A DNA stretch of 64,000 bases, from contig JAPTJF010000268.1 of assembly GCA_029339195.1 (NCBI GenBank), forward strand, positions 21,151 to 85,150, given 5' to 3'. Below the pieces are notes generated by a model. It had not been told where the DNA came from. It made no database searches and saw nothing but the letters and a program-made list of their open reading frames with translations. The DNA comes from Micractinium sp. NFX-FRZ (lineage: Eukaryota; Chlorophyta; Trebouxiophyceae; Chlorellales; Chlorellaceae). Both the position numbers and the translations under genes were made by a program. Shown piece after piece: positions 34,015 through 45,013 of the stretch (positions within the stretch are counted from its first letter, which is position 1; every line of letters begins with the position of its first letter).

Positions 34015-37000
34015 ATGCCAGGCCCAGCGGGCGCCGCTGAAGGGGGCGTTCCAGTCCCCCCGCACGAGAAAATAGCGCTTGGTGTAGCGTGGTGAGCCCC
34101 AGGGCGCCGAGGAGGTTGAGCGGTGCCTGGGAGACGATGGGGACGGCGTGCCGCGTTGCTGGACGCTGCTGTTGGACGCCGCCATACTCCGCTGACCCCC
34201 CTACCGCCTCTCTCACCGCCGCTGCCTTCTCTTGCAGCCTCGCCTGTGGCGTGTACCTGCTGCACTCGCTGCCTGCCATCCTGTTCCCCACCGGCCTGCT
34301 GGCCTCTGTGGTGACGCTGCTGGCGGGCGTACTGCTGGGGCTGGCAGGTGCTGGCGGTGCAGTGGTGAGCACCCACCGGCGCTGTGGTACTGCCGACCTC
34401 GAGGCGGTGCAGTGGACAGTGGGTTGCCTCAACCGCTGCAGCCACGCTGCATGTGCGCATCGTCCAGGCCGGGGTGGGTTTGTGGGCACACGCACACAAG
34501 CCTTTCTGCCTTGCCTCCCGACTGCAGGCTGTGGCGTTTTACCACCTCACGCACCCCAAGCAGGGCTCACAGAGCGCCCCGCATGCCGCCGAGCAGCTGC
34601 GGCCAGCAGGCAGGGCGCGTCGCGGCAGGCGCCAAGCTGCAGCCTCTGGCGCCACGGCGTCTGCTGATGTGCCGCCGCACGCCATCGCGCTGCGGGGAGA
34701 GCTCAGCGGCGTTGTGTACACTGCCCCCGACTCCGCCTGGCGGCGGGCTGACACCGTGTTTGCCTGGCCACCCACCTGCGACCCCTCACAGCCCTTCCGC
34801 GCCTGGGAGGCCAGCGTGGCGCAGGGCACGCTGGTGCTGCGCCCGCTGGTGCCAGCGCCGGGGGCCAAGCCGCCGTCCCCAGGGCGCGGCGGCACCGGCG
34901 CCGGCGCTGCCTCGACGAGTGCCTCACCAGACCCTGCGCCGCACCTTAGTGCAGCAGAAGCCGCTGATGCAGCGGCGGCGGCAGCAGCAGCTTCTGCCCC
35001 ACTCGCGAAAGTGGGCATTCCTCTGGAGGGCTGCGTCGTGGAGGTGGTCACTGAGGGGCTCAACGGGCGCAGCGAATGGATCAGGCGCGCGCCGCTGCGC
35101 ATCTCGCACCCCAAGTGGCCGCTGCTGGAGGGCGAGCAGGCGTTCTACCTGTGGGCAGGTGCGCTCTGGTGCTGTCGCCAGCTGCCAGCTGAGGCCGCGC
35201 TACCCAGCTGGACGCTGTGCCCGAGTGCAGCTGGCAGTTCTGCATGCTGCCTGCATGGGAAGGAGGGCCCACGGAGTAAAGTAAAAAGCACGCCGCGGGC
35301 ATGCTGCCTGCTCCCCCACAGCATGCCATGTCAGGCTGTGCGCAGCAAGCTCTGGACTTAACACACCGTTTCCTCTCACACGGCAACTGCCTTGCCAGCC
35401 ATGCCTCCCCTCACACCACCTTGCATCTTCCTCCCTGCAGACGACCCCGCCGCCAAGCAGCAGTGGCTGCACGGCCTGGGGTGGTGGTGCCAGGACGGCG
35501 AGCGGCTGGCAGCCATTGACGCAATGTACCGCGCGTACTGCCAGTCCATGCGTGACAGGAGCTGCCTGGAGTATGCAGAGTGCCCGCCACAGCTGGCGCC
35601 GGCTGCAGCAGCGTCGGCGGCGAGAGCCGCCGGGGAGCACAGCGGCGGCAGCAGCGCAGCGGGCGAGGCGCCTGCCGCAGCTGGCGCCATGAAGCACGTG
35701 GACAGCGGCAGCGGCAAGCGCGGGTGGAAGGGTTGGGGTGCCAGCAAGGTGCAGACGATGCGGAGGAAGATGCAGGACCGCAAGGGGAAGGGCGGCAGCG
35801 GCGCTGGCGACAGCCAGGATGGCGAGCCTGCACTGGCAGCAGCTACCGCGCTCGTTGCCGGCAGCGGCGCAGCGGGCACCAGCCCGGGCAAGCACGGCTC
35901 GCTGCCGCCCAGCCTGGCAGCCTCGCCCGGCAAGCCGCCACTGGGTGCGCCTGTGGGGCGTGCTGCTGCTGCTGAGGTGCCCTCCCTTGAAAGCATCATC
36001 GATGCCAAGTGGATGCAAAGCCGCAAAATCCAGGTGCGTCAATTCGCTTTTCCTTGCTCGCGTCCTGTGCTGGGCACGGTTTTTGAGTTTGTGCAGGCGG
36101 AGAGCTGGGGAATGACATGGCTCGCTCCTCCTGGCCCGCTCCCTGTGCTGGTAAGGTGTTGTCTCTCGTGTTTGTACAGAAGGAGCTGGTCAGGGGGCTT
36201 GCCACAGCAGACATTTGTTGACGGTCAGCAGCTGGCAGCGGCTGGTGCCTTGTGCTGGGCACCTGGTGTGCAGCCTTCGCAAGCAGCTGCTGGCTGCCTG
36301 GCCGGTCATAACGCCACCCGCAACACCCTGCCACTGTCTGTGCCTGCCCCTCCTTCATCCCACCTGCAGATGCCGCCGTCAATTCCCGAGGCGGTGGTCC
36401 GCTCTAGGCACGGCTCCCGCGTCTCCTCGCCCCGAGCCATCCCCCGCTCACTCTCCACCTCTGCCGGCTCTGAGCTGCCTAGTGCGCTCACCATGGGCAG
36501 CGGCAGCAGCCTGGGCGTCGGCGGCAGCAGCAGCCTGGGCGTCGGCGGCAGCAGCAGCCTGGGCAGCAGCGCTCTGGGCAGCCTGCCTGGTGAGGGCTAT
36601 GGCTTTGCTACGCCCCTGATGGGCAGCAGCCCAGCGGTGGGCAGCGGGCTACCCTCCCTGGCTGACACTCGGCGGCTGAACTCCTCGCCTGCTCACATGA
36701 TGAGCAGCGCAGCGGTGGCAGCCTCCCTGCCACCTGGCAGCCCACTGCGCGGCGGCCGGCAGCCACCTGAGCAGCAGGGGGCAGCAGCAGCTGCGGGAGC
36801 GGGCCTGGCAGCTGCCGGGGCATCAGAGGCAGCCGCCGCAGCAGCAGCAGCAGCAGCAGGCAGTGGGGAGGCGGGGCAGCTGCCGGAGGGGATGCCGCCG
36901 CTGATCAGCCCAGACTATGCAGTGAATGCGTTCATCACCCGAGTAGGGTTTGACCTGCTGCGCCGCCCCGACTTCCAGGTGTGGACAGGACCGGGCTACT

Positions 37001-40000
37001 TGGGTGGGGCTGTGGGCGGATGGATCGGGCCCTGGCTGGCTGGAGCTGGGCAGGGCGGGCTTGGGCAGGCAATGGGCAGCCCAGGGTGTCCTCCTGCCGC
37101 GCAGCTTCTCTGCTTCCAGAAGATGCTATCCGCCCCCTTGCCGCACTCCAGCCTGCGCAGTACAACTAGCAGCACTGACCCTTGCCAGCCCCATGCCTGC
37201 CCCCTCCCCTCCACCCTGTTCCCCACGCCAGGAGCACCTGCGTGCGCGCATCCAGCGCCAGCTGTCGCGCCTCTCCCGCCCCGACTACATCCAGAGCCTG
37301 GAGGTGGTAGGGGTGGACCCGGGGGGCGCGGCGCCCACGCTGCGCAACCTGCGTGCGCTGCCGCAGCCCGAGGCCTCCATCTGGCCGCAGCTGCTGTTCG
37401 ACATGCGGTACCAGGGTGAGGGAGGGGGCGGGGTGGGGCTGATAGGGGCAGTCGGAATGGCCTGGGCGGGGCGGGGCTGGGCGGGGCGGAAAACAGCCTC
37501 CAGATCATGGCTTGCATGCTGGAAGTAAGGATCTTGGAGGCGAAACTGCACCGCTGCTGGTCACTCGTCCATTCTTCACCTGCTTGGCCTGCTGCTGTCA
37601 CCACCCAAGGCTTCCCTCCCTTCCTCGGCGCCCCTGCCTGGCTGCTCGCTGCTGCTGCCCACACCTGCTCTTCTCACACCGTCGGTGCACGCCTTCTGCA
37701 CCTTCTCCCCCACCTCCACGCACTTCCACCAGGCGCCTTCACCGTGACAATTGAGCTGAAAATTGACATCCGGGATGCAGCTGCCTGGGGCCGTCTGGAT
37801 CACGCGCTCACGCGGCTGGCAGAGGGCAAGCATCGCGGCAAGGGAGGCGCGGCCGGAGGGCCGCCGCCGCACGCTGCCTCTGCGCCCGTCCTGGGCGGCA
37901 GCGGCGGAGGGGGCGAGGAGGAGGGGGAGGAGGAGGGGGGCTTTGAGCAGCTGGCTGGCGCCGAAAGCTTAAGCTCTGCCGCCTCGCTGGCGGCAGTTGG
38001 TGACAGCACGGCGGACGCCAGCAAGGCGGGCGGCAAGGGCGGTAGCCGCGGCATGTTTGGTGGCATCCGCCAGTCAGCTGCCAGGAAGCTGCGCCAGCTG
38101 GCGGAGAACACAGCCGTGCAGATTGCCCGGTGAGTGCCCGTTGTTGCCGATGGGCGGGCCCAGCAGCCCATGCCCCTTCCTTGTTCCCCTATGCCCCCGT
38201 TGCTCTGCTTCTCCACCCTCGCTTGCCCTGCCCACACTGCCTCACCCGCTCTCCCCATGCCTGCCCCGCCGCTCCCCTTCCCTGGCAGCATCCCGCTGCG
38301 CCTGAGCCTGACGTTCAGCCTTCTGGAGGGCACGATGGTTGCCTGGCTGCCTCCTCCCCCGGGCAACCGCCTCTTCTACTCCTTTGTGACGCCGCCCAAC
38401 CTGGAGCTGACTGCGCGCCCCGAGGTGCGCCCTGCGCTGGTGCTTTGTGTTCGGCAGCAGGGGGGATGGGGTGGCTGCCGTAGCAGGGCGCTGGGCAAGG
38501 GGCGCCCTGCATTAGCAGTGGCGGTAGTGTCACGTTGCCCTGTTGCCCTGTTGAGCCCACGTTTGCCCGCCCAGACCACCCCCCTCATCCATGCACTGTG
38601 TCCAACCTTGTGCATCCAACCGTGCGCCGGCCTGCCCTCAGATGGCGGGGCGGCTGCTCAAGTACAGCTACCACGTGGCGCGCGTGAGCCACTGGGTGGA
38701 GCAGCGCATGCGGGCAGCCCTGACCAAGACCATGGTCTTTCCAGGTGGGCAGAGCGAGCTGGGAGAGGGGCAGCGGCACACAGCCCAGGGCGGCGTGGGT
38801 TCCCAGCATGGGAGCAACAGCAATCAGCGGTGCAGCTGTTAGCGGGATAGGGGGAAAGCAGGCGGAGCACGTGCAGCTCGCGAGCATGCCGTGCCTGCGC
38901 CTGATCAGCTCCTGATGCATGTCCAAACCCCATGCCGCCTGCCCCTGCCCGGCTGCTCCCTGCAGGCGGCGGCGACATCCCGCTGCTGCCGCTGATGGCA
39001 TTGGACCACCCCAATGCAGCCGACGGCCTGCCCTCCTTGGGGCGCTACATGCACCAGCAGGCAAGCGAAGCGGCAGACAAAGCAAAGGGGCGGCGGCAGC
39101 AGCAGCAGGCGCAGCATGAAGCAGCAGAGGAGGAGGAGGAGGAGCACGCGGCAGCAGGCGACGAGCAGCAGCCGCCGCAGCAGGGGCAGGATGCAGCAGC
39201 TGAGGGGGATGAGGGGGAGCGGGCAGAAGATGCAAAGCAGGACGAGGGCACGCTTGCAGCGGCGGCAGCAGCAGCAGTGGCAGGCACAGAGGTCATTCCT
39301 GACGCTGGTGTTGAAGGCACTCGAGAGCAGGCTGTTGCAGCGCCTCAGCCCACAGTTATGGCTGCTGAAGCGGAGGCACAGCCTGGGCCTGGCAGCGAGG
39401 GCATCCAGGCAGCTGGCGCAGCCGCAGTGGGAGCACCCCCTGCCAGGGAGGAGCAGCAGGCGCAGCAGGCACAGCAGCAGGCACCAGAGGCGGCTGCTCC
39501 TGTGAGCAGCGAGCAGCAGCCGGAGCAGCCTATTACGGTGCAGCAGCAGCAGGGCAGCTCAAGTCAGGAGGAGCTTGCAGGCGAGCCTTCCCTCTCGGCT
39601 GTGCTGCTTGCACAGCAGAGCGGCGCACTTGCTGCGGATGCAGCGGCAGCAGAGGCAGGGGCAGAGGGCCCAGCAGCTGCCGCAGCCTCCACCATAAGCC
39701 ACGCAAACGGACACCTTGTCAGCCCTCGCTACGGCAACGGACGCTCCGACACTGCAGAGGCAGCGTCGCCCACTCCTGCACCCCCCGACTTCCCAGTCCT
39801 GGCAGGGGGTATCAGCCGAGCCAGCAGCGGCCACCTGTCGGCTGCGGAAGCCTGGGAGGCGGCAATGGCGGTGGAGGCGCGCTCCGGCGAGGCCCCCACG
39901 CCACGCTTTGCCAGCCAGCAGTGGCAGGTGCAGCCCGCGGCGGCGGCAGCGGCAGCGCCGCCGGCACCGCTGGCAGGAGGCCTGGGGCAGGGGGCGCAGC

Positions 40001-40417
40001 AGGCGGGTGCCGGGCAGGAAGACCCGCCGGCACCGCGCCGGCCCTCTCTGCAGCTCAAGCTGTCTGCCACCCGCAGCCTGGACCCAGACTTCACCCGATC
40101 GGCAGAGCACACCGGGTTTGGAGAGGCGCCGCCCACCGCCCTGCCAAACTACAGCAGCACGACCGTGCGGCGCACGCTGTCGGCGCGCTCCGACGGCGGC
40201 TCCACCGCAGTGCGCGGCAGCCGCGAGGCTGTGGGTGCCGCGATCAGCCGCAGCCTGGCGTCGCTGCGCAGGCAGGGCAGCAGCCTGACCCCGCAGCACG
40301 CCCAGGAGGCGGCGGCGCATGCTGGGCAGCTGATGGAGCAGGCTGCGGCCCAGGCCAGCCTGCCGCCGACATGCCAGCAGCAGCAGCAGCAGCAGCACAC
40401 CAGCAGCCCATCCCACC

Positions 40418-40448
<31 letters not shown>

Positions 40449-40791
40449 CACCAGCAGCCCATCCCACCACGAGCAGCAGCAGCAGCAGCAGCAGGGCAGC
40501 CCTGGCTCGCCGCCGACAGAGGGCGGCAGCCCTCTGCCCGGCGACCCGCGCCGCCTGCGCCAGGCGGGGTCGCTGAAAGAGCAGGCGGGCCGGCTGTCTG
40601 GCAAGTTTATGAACCGTGTGAACGCGGCAGGCAAAGCGCTGGCCTTGCAGGTGCACGACCTGCAGCAGCAGCGGGCAGCCACCCGCCTGGCGCGAGCATC
40701 CACCACCGGCGGTGGTGTGGGCGGCGACTGCGAGCAGCCGCGCAGCCCCAGCAGCCACGTGCGCAGCCCCAGCCAGAACGATGCCCTTTGA
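34015..40791 (+). CDS. TEX2/NVJ2-type SMP-domain lipid-transfer protein with long low-complexity tail
   Basis: Predicted ER-anchored lipid-transfer protein of membrane contact sites. Ten exons give 1,560 residues: 34015-34091, 34238-34364, 34528-35158, 35441-36033, 36370-36978, 37232-37415, 37733-38129, 38289-38424, 38642-38744, 38966-40791. The start was chosen because this small exon joins in phase to give an N-terminal membrane hairpin (CGVYLLHSLPAILFP, LLASVVTLLAGVLLGLAG; ~26-66). A PH-like region follows (WPLLEGEQAFYLWADD, WLHGLGWWCQD). The SMP domain spans roughly 655-970 (NAFITRVGFDLLRR, TVTIELKIDIRD, NRLFYSFVTPPNLELTARPE, VEQRMRAALTKTMVFPGG). The last ~600 residues are Ala/Gln/Glu-rich and Ser/Pro-rich with a duplicated Q tract. 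Family membership is inferred from the PH-SMP order and motifs. Confidence 0.85.
40374..40497 (+). repeat. In-frame poly-Q / HTSSPSHHE tandem repeat
   Basis: CAG runs encoding 6-8 Gln alternate with HTSSPSHHE twice in the TEX2-like tail. The two units are nearly identical at the nucleotide level, indicating a recent in-frame duplication and likely length polymorphism. Confidence 0.9.
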
Positions 40792-40971
40792 TCGAGGTTG
40801 GCGGGCGTGCAGCCTAAATTGTAGCAATGGCGGCCTGGAAAGCGTCATGGCGTGTTTCCCTCTGCCGCTGCGCCACCCAACTGCCCCTTTGTGAGTGCGC
40901 GTGTGTGTGCGTGCCCGTAGCGCCCTCTGTATTGCCCCCCTGCTTCCGTGTTGGAACATGTTGAAAAGTTC

Positions 40972-40976
40972 TTACA
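40972..40976 (-). terminator. TGTAA poly(A) signal of the wax-synthase-type gene
   Basis: TTACA on plus, TGTAA on minus, 54 nt past the stop, giving a very short 3' UTR. The convergent TEX2-like gene ends 180 bp away; its own signal was not found. Confidence 0.65.
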
Positions 40977-41029
40977 AGCTGTGCTTAGCATCTGAGATAG
41001 AGCCGCTGCTCACGCGCACGCATGCTGCA

Positions 41030-42742
41030 TCACTGATGCACCGTGCCCGCCAGCGCTTGGAAGCTGCGCTCCATGCGGGCCACGAAGGCGTGCAGTGTGG
41101 GGATGCGCTCGGCAGGCTCAAAAAAGAGGAAGTGGGCCACCACAAGCAGGGTGCCCAGTGCCAGCGCGGTGCGCAGCGGCCGCGGCGGCTTGATGCCTGC
41201 CTGGCCCAGGCGGTCCAGCAGCCAGCGCTCAGCAAGGATCAAGGGCCCCTGCAGCAGCATGCCAATACAGAAGTGGAGCGGGCACAGCGGTTGGGAAGAT
41301 GGCTTGCTTGCAGCGGCTTGGTGGCGTGCCTGCTGGGACCCCATGTGCGGGGAGGATGGCATGCTCAGGTGCACGGGGGTGCGGCAGGCAGCTGCCTCTG
41401 TATTGGAAGGTACTGCCCAGCCAGCCAGGTCGGGGAGCCCACCCCTGGCTTGCCTGGAGGGAGAAGAAGGCGAGCCAGGCCAGGCCCGGTGTGAAGGAGC
41501 CCGCTGTGATGGCCCACACTATGGCTTCGTGGATGACGCCGCTGGCCAGGCAGGCCACGCACAGCGCAAGCTCTGGCCGGCCCCTGCCAGACGCTGCCAC
41601 GGCTGCTGCGCCTACTGCGTGCAGCTGGCGCCGTGGCCGCCGCACCCAGCTCCCCTCGAGCAAGGGCTCATAGACCGTCGTGCGCACGGCATTGCCGGCT
41701 GCCAGGTTCCAGCACCTGCGGCGCATGGGCGGACAAGGCTGAGCCCATTGATTGACTGCCATTTTTTTGTGTGCCCAGGGGCATTGGGCAGCAGAGGCAG
41801 CACGGCAAGCCACGTGGCAGGCCCGCCCCGAGTGGTGCACCCACCGCCAGAAGTCGGCAATGCTCTGCGCTCGCCAGGGCGGGTGGAAGAGGGGCTGCAG
41901 CCGCAGGCCCAGGCAGGTGTGCGCCACAGCTGCCACTCCATCCATGTTCAGTCCTGTGCATGGGGGTGACAGGGGGCGACAGGTGAGCAGTACTGGAAGA
42001 ATCGAGGTGGGCCGACAGAGCCCCAAGCCTGTTTCCTCTCTCAAACGATGAGAACAACTGCCTCGACTAGACTAGAGCCTCAAGTGCATACCAGGGTTCG
42101 CACAGGCGCAATCCCCTTGTACTTGGCCCAGCAGCCCTGCTCACCCAGCCAGCCGTACATCGCCAGCACATACAGCATCTCCCGAACCAGCACCGGCGGC
42201 CAGGCAACCAGGCCCAGCAGCGCCGCTGTAGTCAGTGCCGCGTTGGCTGCCGACCTGGCCACCAAGGTGCTGACCTTGCTGCTGCCGCCGCTGCTGCCCT
42301 CACGCTTGGCGCCACCTTCTGCTGCTACTGGCAGCAGCGGGAGGGCGTAGAGCGCCAGGAACTGTGCCGCCGTCCAGGGCCCGGCCAGCAGCGGGCCGCG
42401 GCCGCAGTAGAGCGCGACGGCTTTGGAGGAGGCCAGCCAGCCAGCAAGGAAAGCGACCATGCCTCGGGTGGTGTCTGTGGCTGGGTCGAAGAGCAGTGCC
42501 AGGGCGCAGTTGGTGGCGACGATTGCAGACACCAGGTAGGCGCTGGGCCGGCCATGGCGGGCCTGGCTGTGCAGTGTGATGCCGCTGACCGTCAGTGCAG
42601 CCAGGCTGGTGAGGGCAGCGGTTGTGTAGCTGAGCATGGGAGGGACGAGAGGCTGGCAGCCCTCTGCAGCCAGTTTGAAAAACGTGTGGCTGGGGAATGA
42701 GGGCGGCGGGCGGGCGGGCGGCGACGGGATACTGCCTGGCAC
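41030..42742 (-). CDS. Wax-synthase-type MBOAT acyltransferase
   Basis: Membrane-bound O-acyltransferase resembling plant long-chain-alcohol O-fatty-acyltransferases (acyl-CoA plus fatty alcohol to wax ester; ER membrane). Four exons give 395 residues from the first Met: 42742-42145, 41953-41845, 41715-41454, 41248-41030. A second Met (MLSYTTAALTS, 42637) would give 360. It has several hydrophobic segments (for example LVSAIVATNCALALLF, TALALGTLLVVAHFLFF). The family block is present across introns 2-3: FHPPWRAQSIADFW, then RCWNLAAGNAVRTTVYEPL and LASGVIHEAIVW, with the membrane His of the MBOAT signature (VIHE). Intron 3 uses a GC donor (CTCCAG|gcaagc). Substrate choice (fatty alcohol, sterol or diacylglycerol) is not decidable here. 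Confidence 0.85.
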
Positions 42743-43043
42743 TGCTGGATCAAGGCGGCGGCGTCTGTCCTAATGCTAGACGCGGCATACCTGCACCGGG
42801 CAGCACGCTCACACCTGCGGCGGTAAGGAGAGAGCCTCTACCAATGGCTTCTGGGTCGGGCCTCGCACAGGGCGGCCTACCTCTGCTGGATGAGCGCGGC
42901 AGCTGCAGAGACGTCAACAAATTGAGGATAGCGAATTGCTGTTCAAGAGCTGGTGCACCATCCTGCTGAGCTGGCTGCCACTGAACTTCTCTCTCCCTCT
43001 CTCTCGTTGATGCTCCTTCCTCCACCTTCAAGCACAGTGACCG
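42743..43043. promoter_or_regulatory. Divergent promoter region wax synthase / archaemetzincin
   Basis: 301 bp between divergent start codons. A CTCTCTCCCTCTCTCTCG pyrimidine tract at 42990-43007 sits just upstream of the archaemetzincin start. No TATA box seen. Confidence 0.4.
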
Positions 43044-44192
43044 ATGCAGAACATCCTACTGTATCGTTTCACAGACGTTCGTCCCGAGGCGCTCCACCTG
43101 CTGCTGCCGCCGCTGCGAGAGGCGTTTGGCCTGCCGGTGCTGGTGGCTCAGGAACCAATACAGCTCACAGCACGGGGGCACTATGCAGAACGAGACCAAT
43201 GGCTAGCTCGCCAGCTTCTCAGCCAGGTGGCGGCGGCGCCTGCGCCCTCTGGTGTGGCGGACGCGGCAGCAGCAGCCCGGCTGGGGGTCACAGCGCAAGA
43301 CCTGTTTGCCACCGGTGAGAGGGCACGTCATGTTCGTGTGGCTTTGCAGGAACCTGATTGCAGTGCGCAGCCGTGTGCCTGCGCACGCTGCCCCACTGCT
43401 CTGCCAGACCCGCCCCGCCGCGGCCCCCGCCACGCTCCCTCTCCCTGCTCTCCACCCCACTGCCGCACCACCAGGTCTCAACTTTGTGTTTGGAGAGGCC
43501 AGCTCACAGCACCGCTGTGCCGTCATGAGCCTGTCCAGGTGAGCATCAAACCGGTGCTTCCGTGGCCGCAGGCGGCTTGTGGCGCCCCACAGGCGCAGCG
43601 CTTCCCCGCCGCACCAACCCTGCCCACCACGCTGCCCCCATCACCTGCTCAGGGCTCCACCCCGCCCCTGTCCACTTGTCTGCACGCTTGCATGCCTGCT
43701 GCCATTCCATGCCCACACTTTTGCACCTACCTGCTTCATCTCAGATTGGATGACGCCTTTTACGGCCTGCCGCCCTCCTCACCCGAAGCCTTCACCGCTC
43801 GCTGCGCCACAGAGGCGGTGCACGAGCTGGGCCATGTGCGTCGGCCAGCTTTCATCAGCCGAGCTGGGTGCTGGCGATCCTGGGCTGCCTTGTGGGCCTT
43901 CGCTGAATGCTGTGCTGGATGTAGCAGCCCTGGCTTGAAACAGCAGGCTGGTTTTGTCCCTGACGTGACCCAAGCACACCTGACTCCACCTCACGCTCTC
44001 CGCTGCTGCCCCGCCCCCGCCCGCCCCCTGTCCCGGCAGGTGTTTGGGCTGCCGCACTGCCAGCGGCGCGATTGCGTCATGTGGTTTTCAGACACCCTGG
44101 CGGAGACGGAGGCCAAGGGGTGGAGGTTCTGTGGGGAGTGCCAGCAGCGGCTGGCGGCGCACCTGGCAGCGCAGAGGCAGGGGGAGCATTGA
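43044..44192 (+). CDS. Archaemetzincin (zinc metallopeptidase)
   Basis: Small zinc aminopeptidase-like protein of the archaemetzincin (AMZ/AmzA) family. Four exons give 192 residues: 43044-43314, 43475-43538, 43745-43835, 44040-44192. The zinc motif is complete but split by intron 3: HELGH | VFGLPHC (H138, E139, H142, H148, C149), followed by C154-V-M156 and, about 16 residues on, the CGEC pair of the structural zinc site. N-terminal QNILLYRFTDVRPEAL and GLNFVFGEAS agree with AMZ proteins. Reading through intron 3 would disrupt the metal site, so splicing there is essential. No targeting signal; probably cytosolic. Physiological substrate unknown for the family. Confidence 0.95.
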   Translation: MQNILLYRFTDVRPEALHLLLPPLREAFGLPVLVAQEPIQLTARGHYAERDQWLARQLLSQVAAAPAPSGVADAAAAARLGVTAQDLFATGERARHVRVALQEPDCSAQPCACARCPTALPDPPRRGPRHAPSPCSPPHCRTTRSQLCVWRGQLTAPLCRHEPVQVSIKPVLPWPQAACGAPQAQRFPAAPTLPTTLPPSPAQGSTPPLSTCLHACMPAAIPCPHFCTYLLHLRLDDAFYGLPPSSPEAFTARCATEAVHELGHVRRPAFISRAGCWRSWAALWAFAECCAGCSSPGLKQQAGFVPDVTQAHLTPPHALRCCPAPARPLSRQVFGLPHCQRRDCVMWFSDTLAETEAKGWRFCGECQQRLAAHLAAQRQGEH

Positions 44193-44654
44193 GCGTGGCC
44201 CATCCGTGCGGAGCCACGCCCTCTGGCGCAGCCCCAGTGGTGCGCTCCTCAAGTCAGTTCTACACTCAGCATTGTTGACTGCACAGCGCACGTGCAGCCA
44301 CGGTTCTGGGGTCATGCAGCAGGCCAGCACGTGCCCGTGAAGCTCACATTGATTGGCCTTGACTGGCTTGCTTTAAACGGATTCAGCATGCGTGCGCTAT
44401 GCGCTAAGGCTTGTCCGGTGGTTGACTTGTGGGGGAAGGGACAGGGACGGCTTGCGTGTAGGAGGAAGATGAGCGGGCACTGAACGCAGTACAATTTGTC
44501 ATGTCGTGTCATGCTCTCCGAGAGTCGTACCGATAAAGGCAGTGGTACAGGCGGCAGGTGGAATGGTGCCAGCCGCCGGATTGCGTGCGCATGCGAGGGC
44601 AGCGGTGCCGGCAGAGGCCGGGGGACGAGCTGGCCTGTGCTTTGGCGCACATAC

Positions 44655-44659
44655 TGTAA
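44655..44659 (+). terminator. TGTAA poly(A) signal, probably of the archaemetzincin gene
   Basis: TGTAA about 460 nt past the archaemetzincin stop. Between here and the CAP gene I see no further coding segment. Confidence 0.45.
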
Positions 44660-45013
44660 CTTTGGCACACAGCTCTCTGACCGCATGCAAGCTTTCTCCC
44701 TCCTCAGGCGCATCCCTCGCTGGAGCTGTACCCGAACGTCTGCAGAGCAGGCACGTGCTCCCATGAGCGAGGGAGAAAAGGGACTGGCCGTCAGCGCCTC
44801 GAGACTCAGGGGCAAGGGTGATGTAGTCGTACCTGCCGCTGCGCCTGCTTAGCTGAAGCATAGATGTCGCCTCGCTCCTCCCACCACCCACCCCTGCTCA
44901 TCAGTTCCAGTGCACCCACTGCCGTCAGTAGCGACTATGTTTTACCACCGCCCCTTGCCTCCCTCTGTCAGCCACCCCTCCCCCACCACCGTGCGACCCA
45001 CCCGCCCGCCCAC

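Noticed and set aside
33632..34075. 147-codon plus-strand frame as N-terminus of the TEX2-like gene
   Set aside because: It ends in a stop before the membrane segment, and the donor that joins in phase belongs to a different frame starting at 34015.
39559..40959. 466-codon open frame on minus
   Set aside because: Antisense to the Q/A-rich last exon of the TEX2-like gene; a codon-bias shadow made of Leu/Arg/Cys runs with no family similarity.
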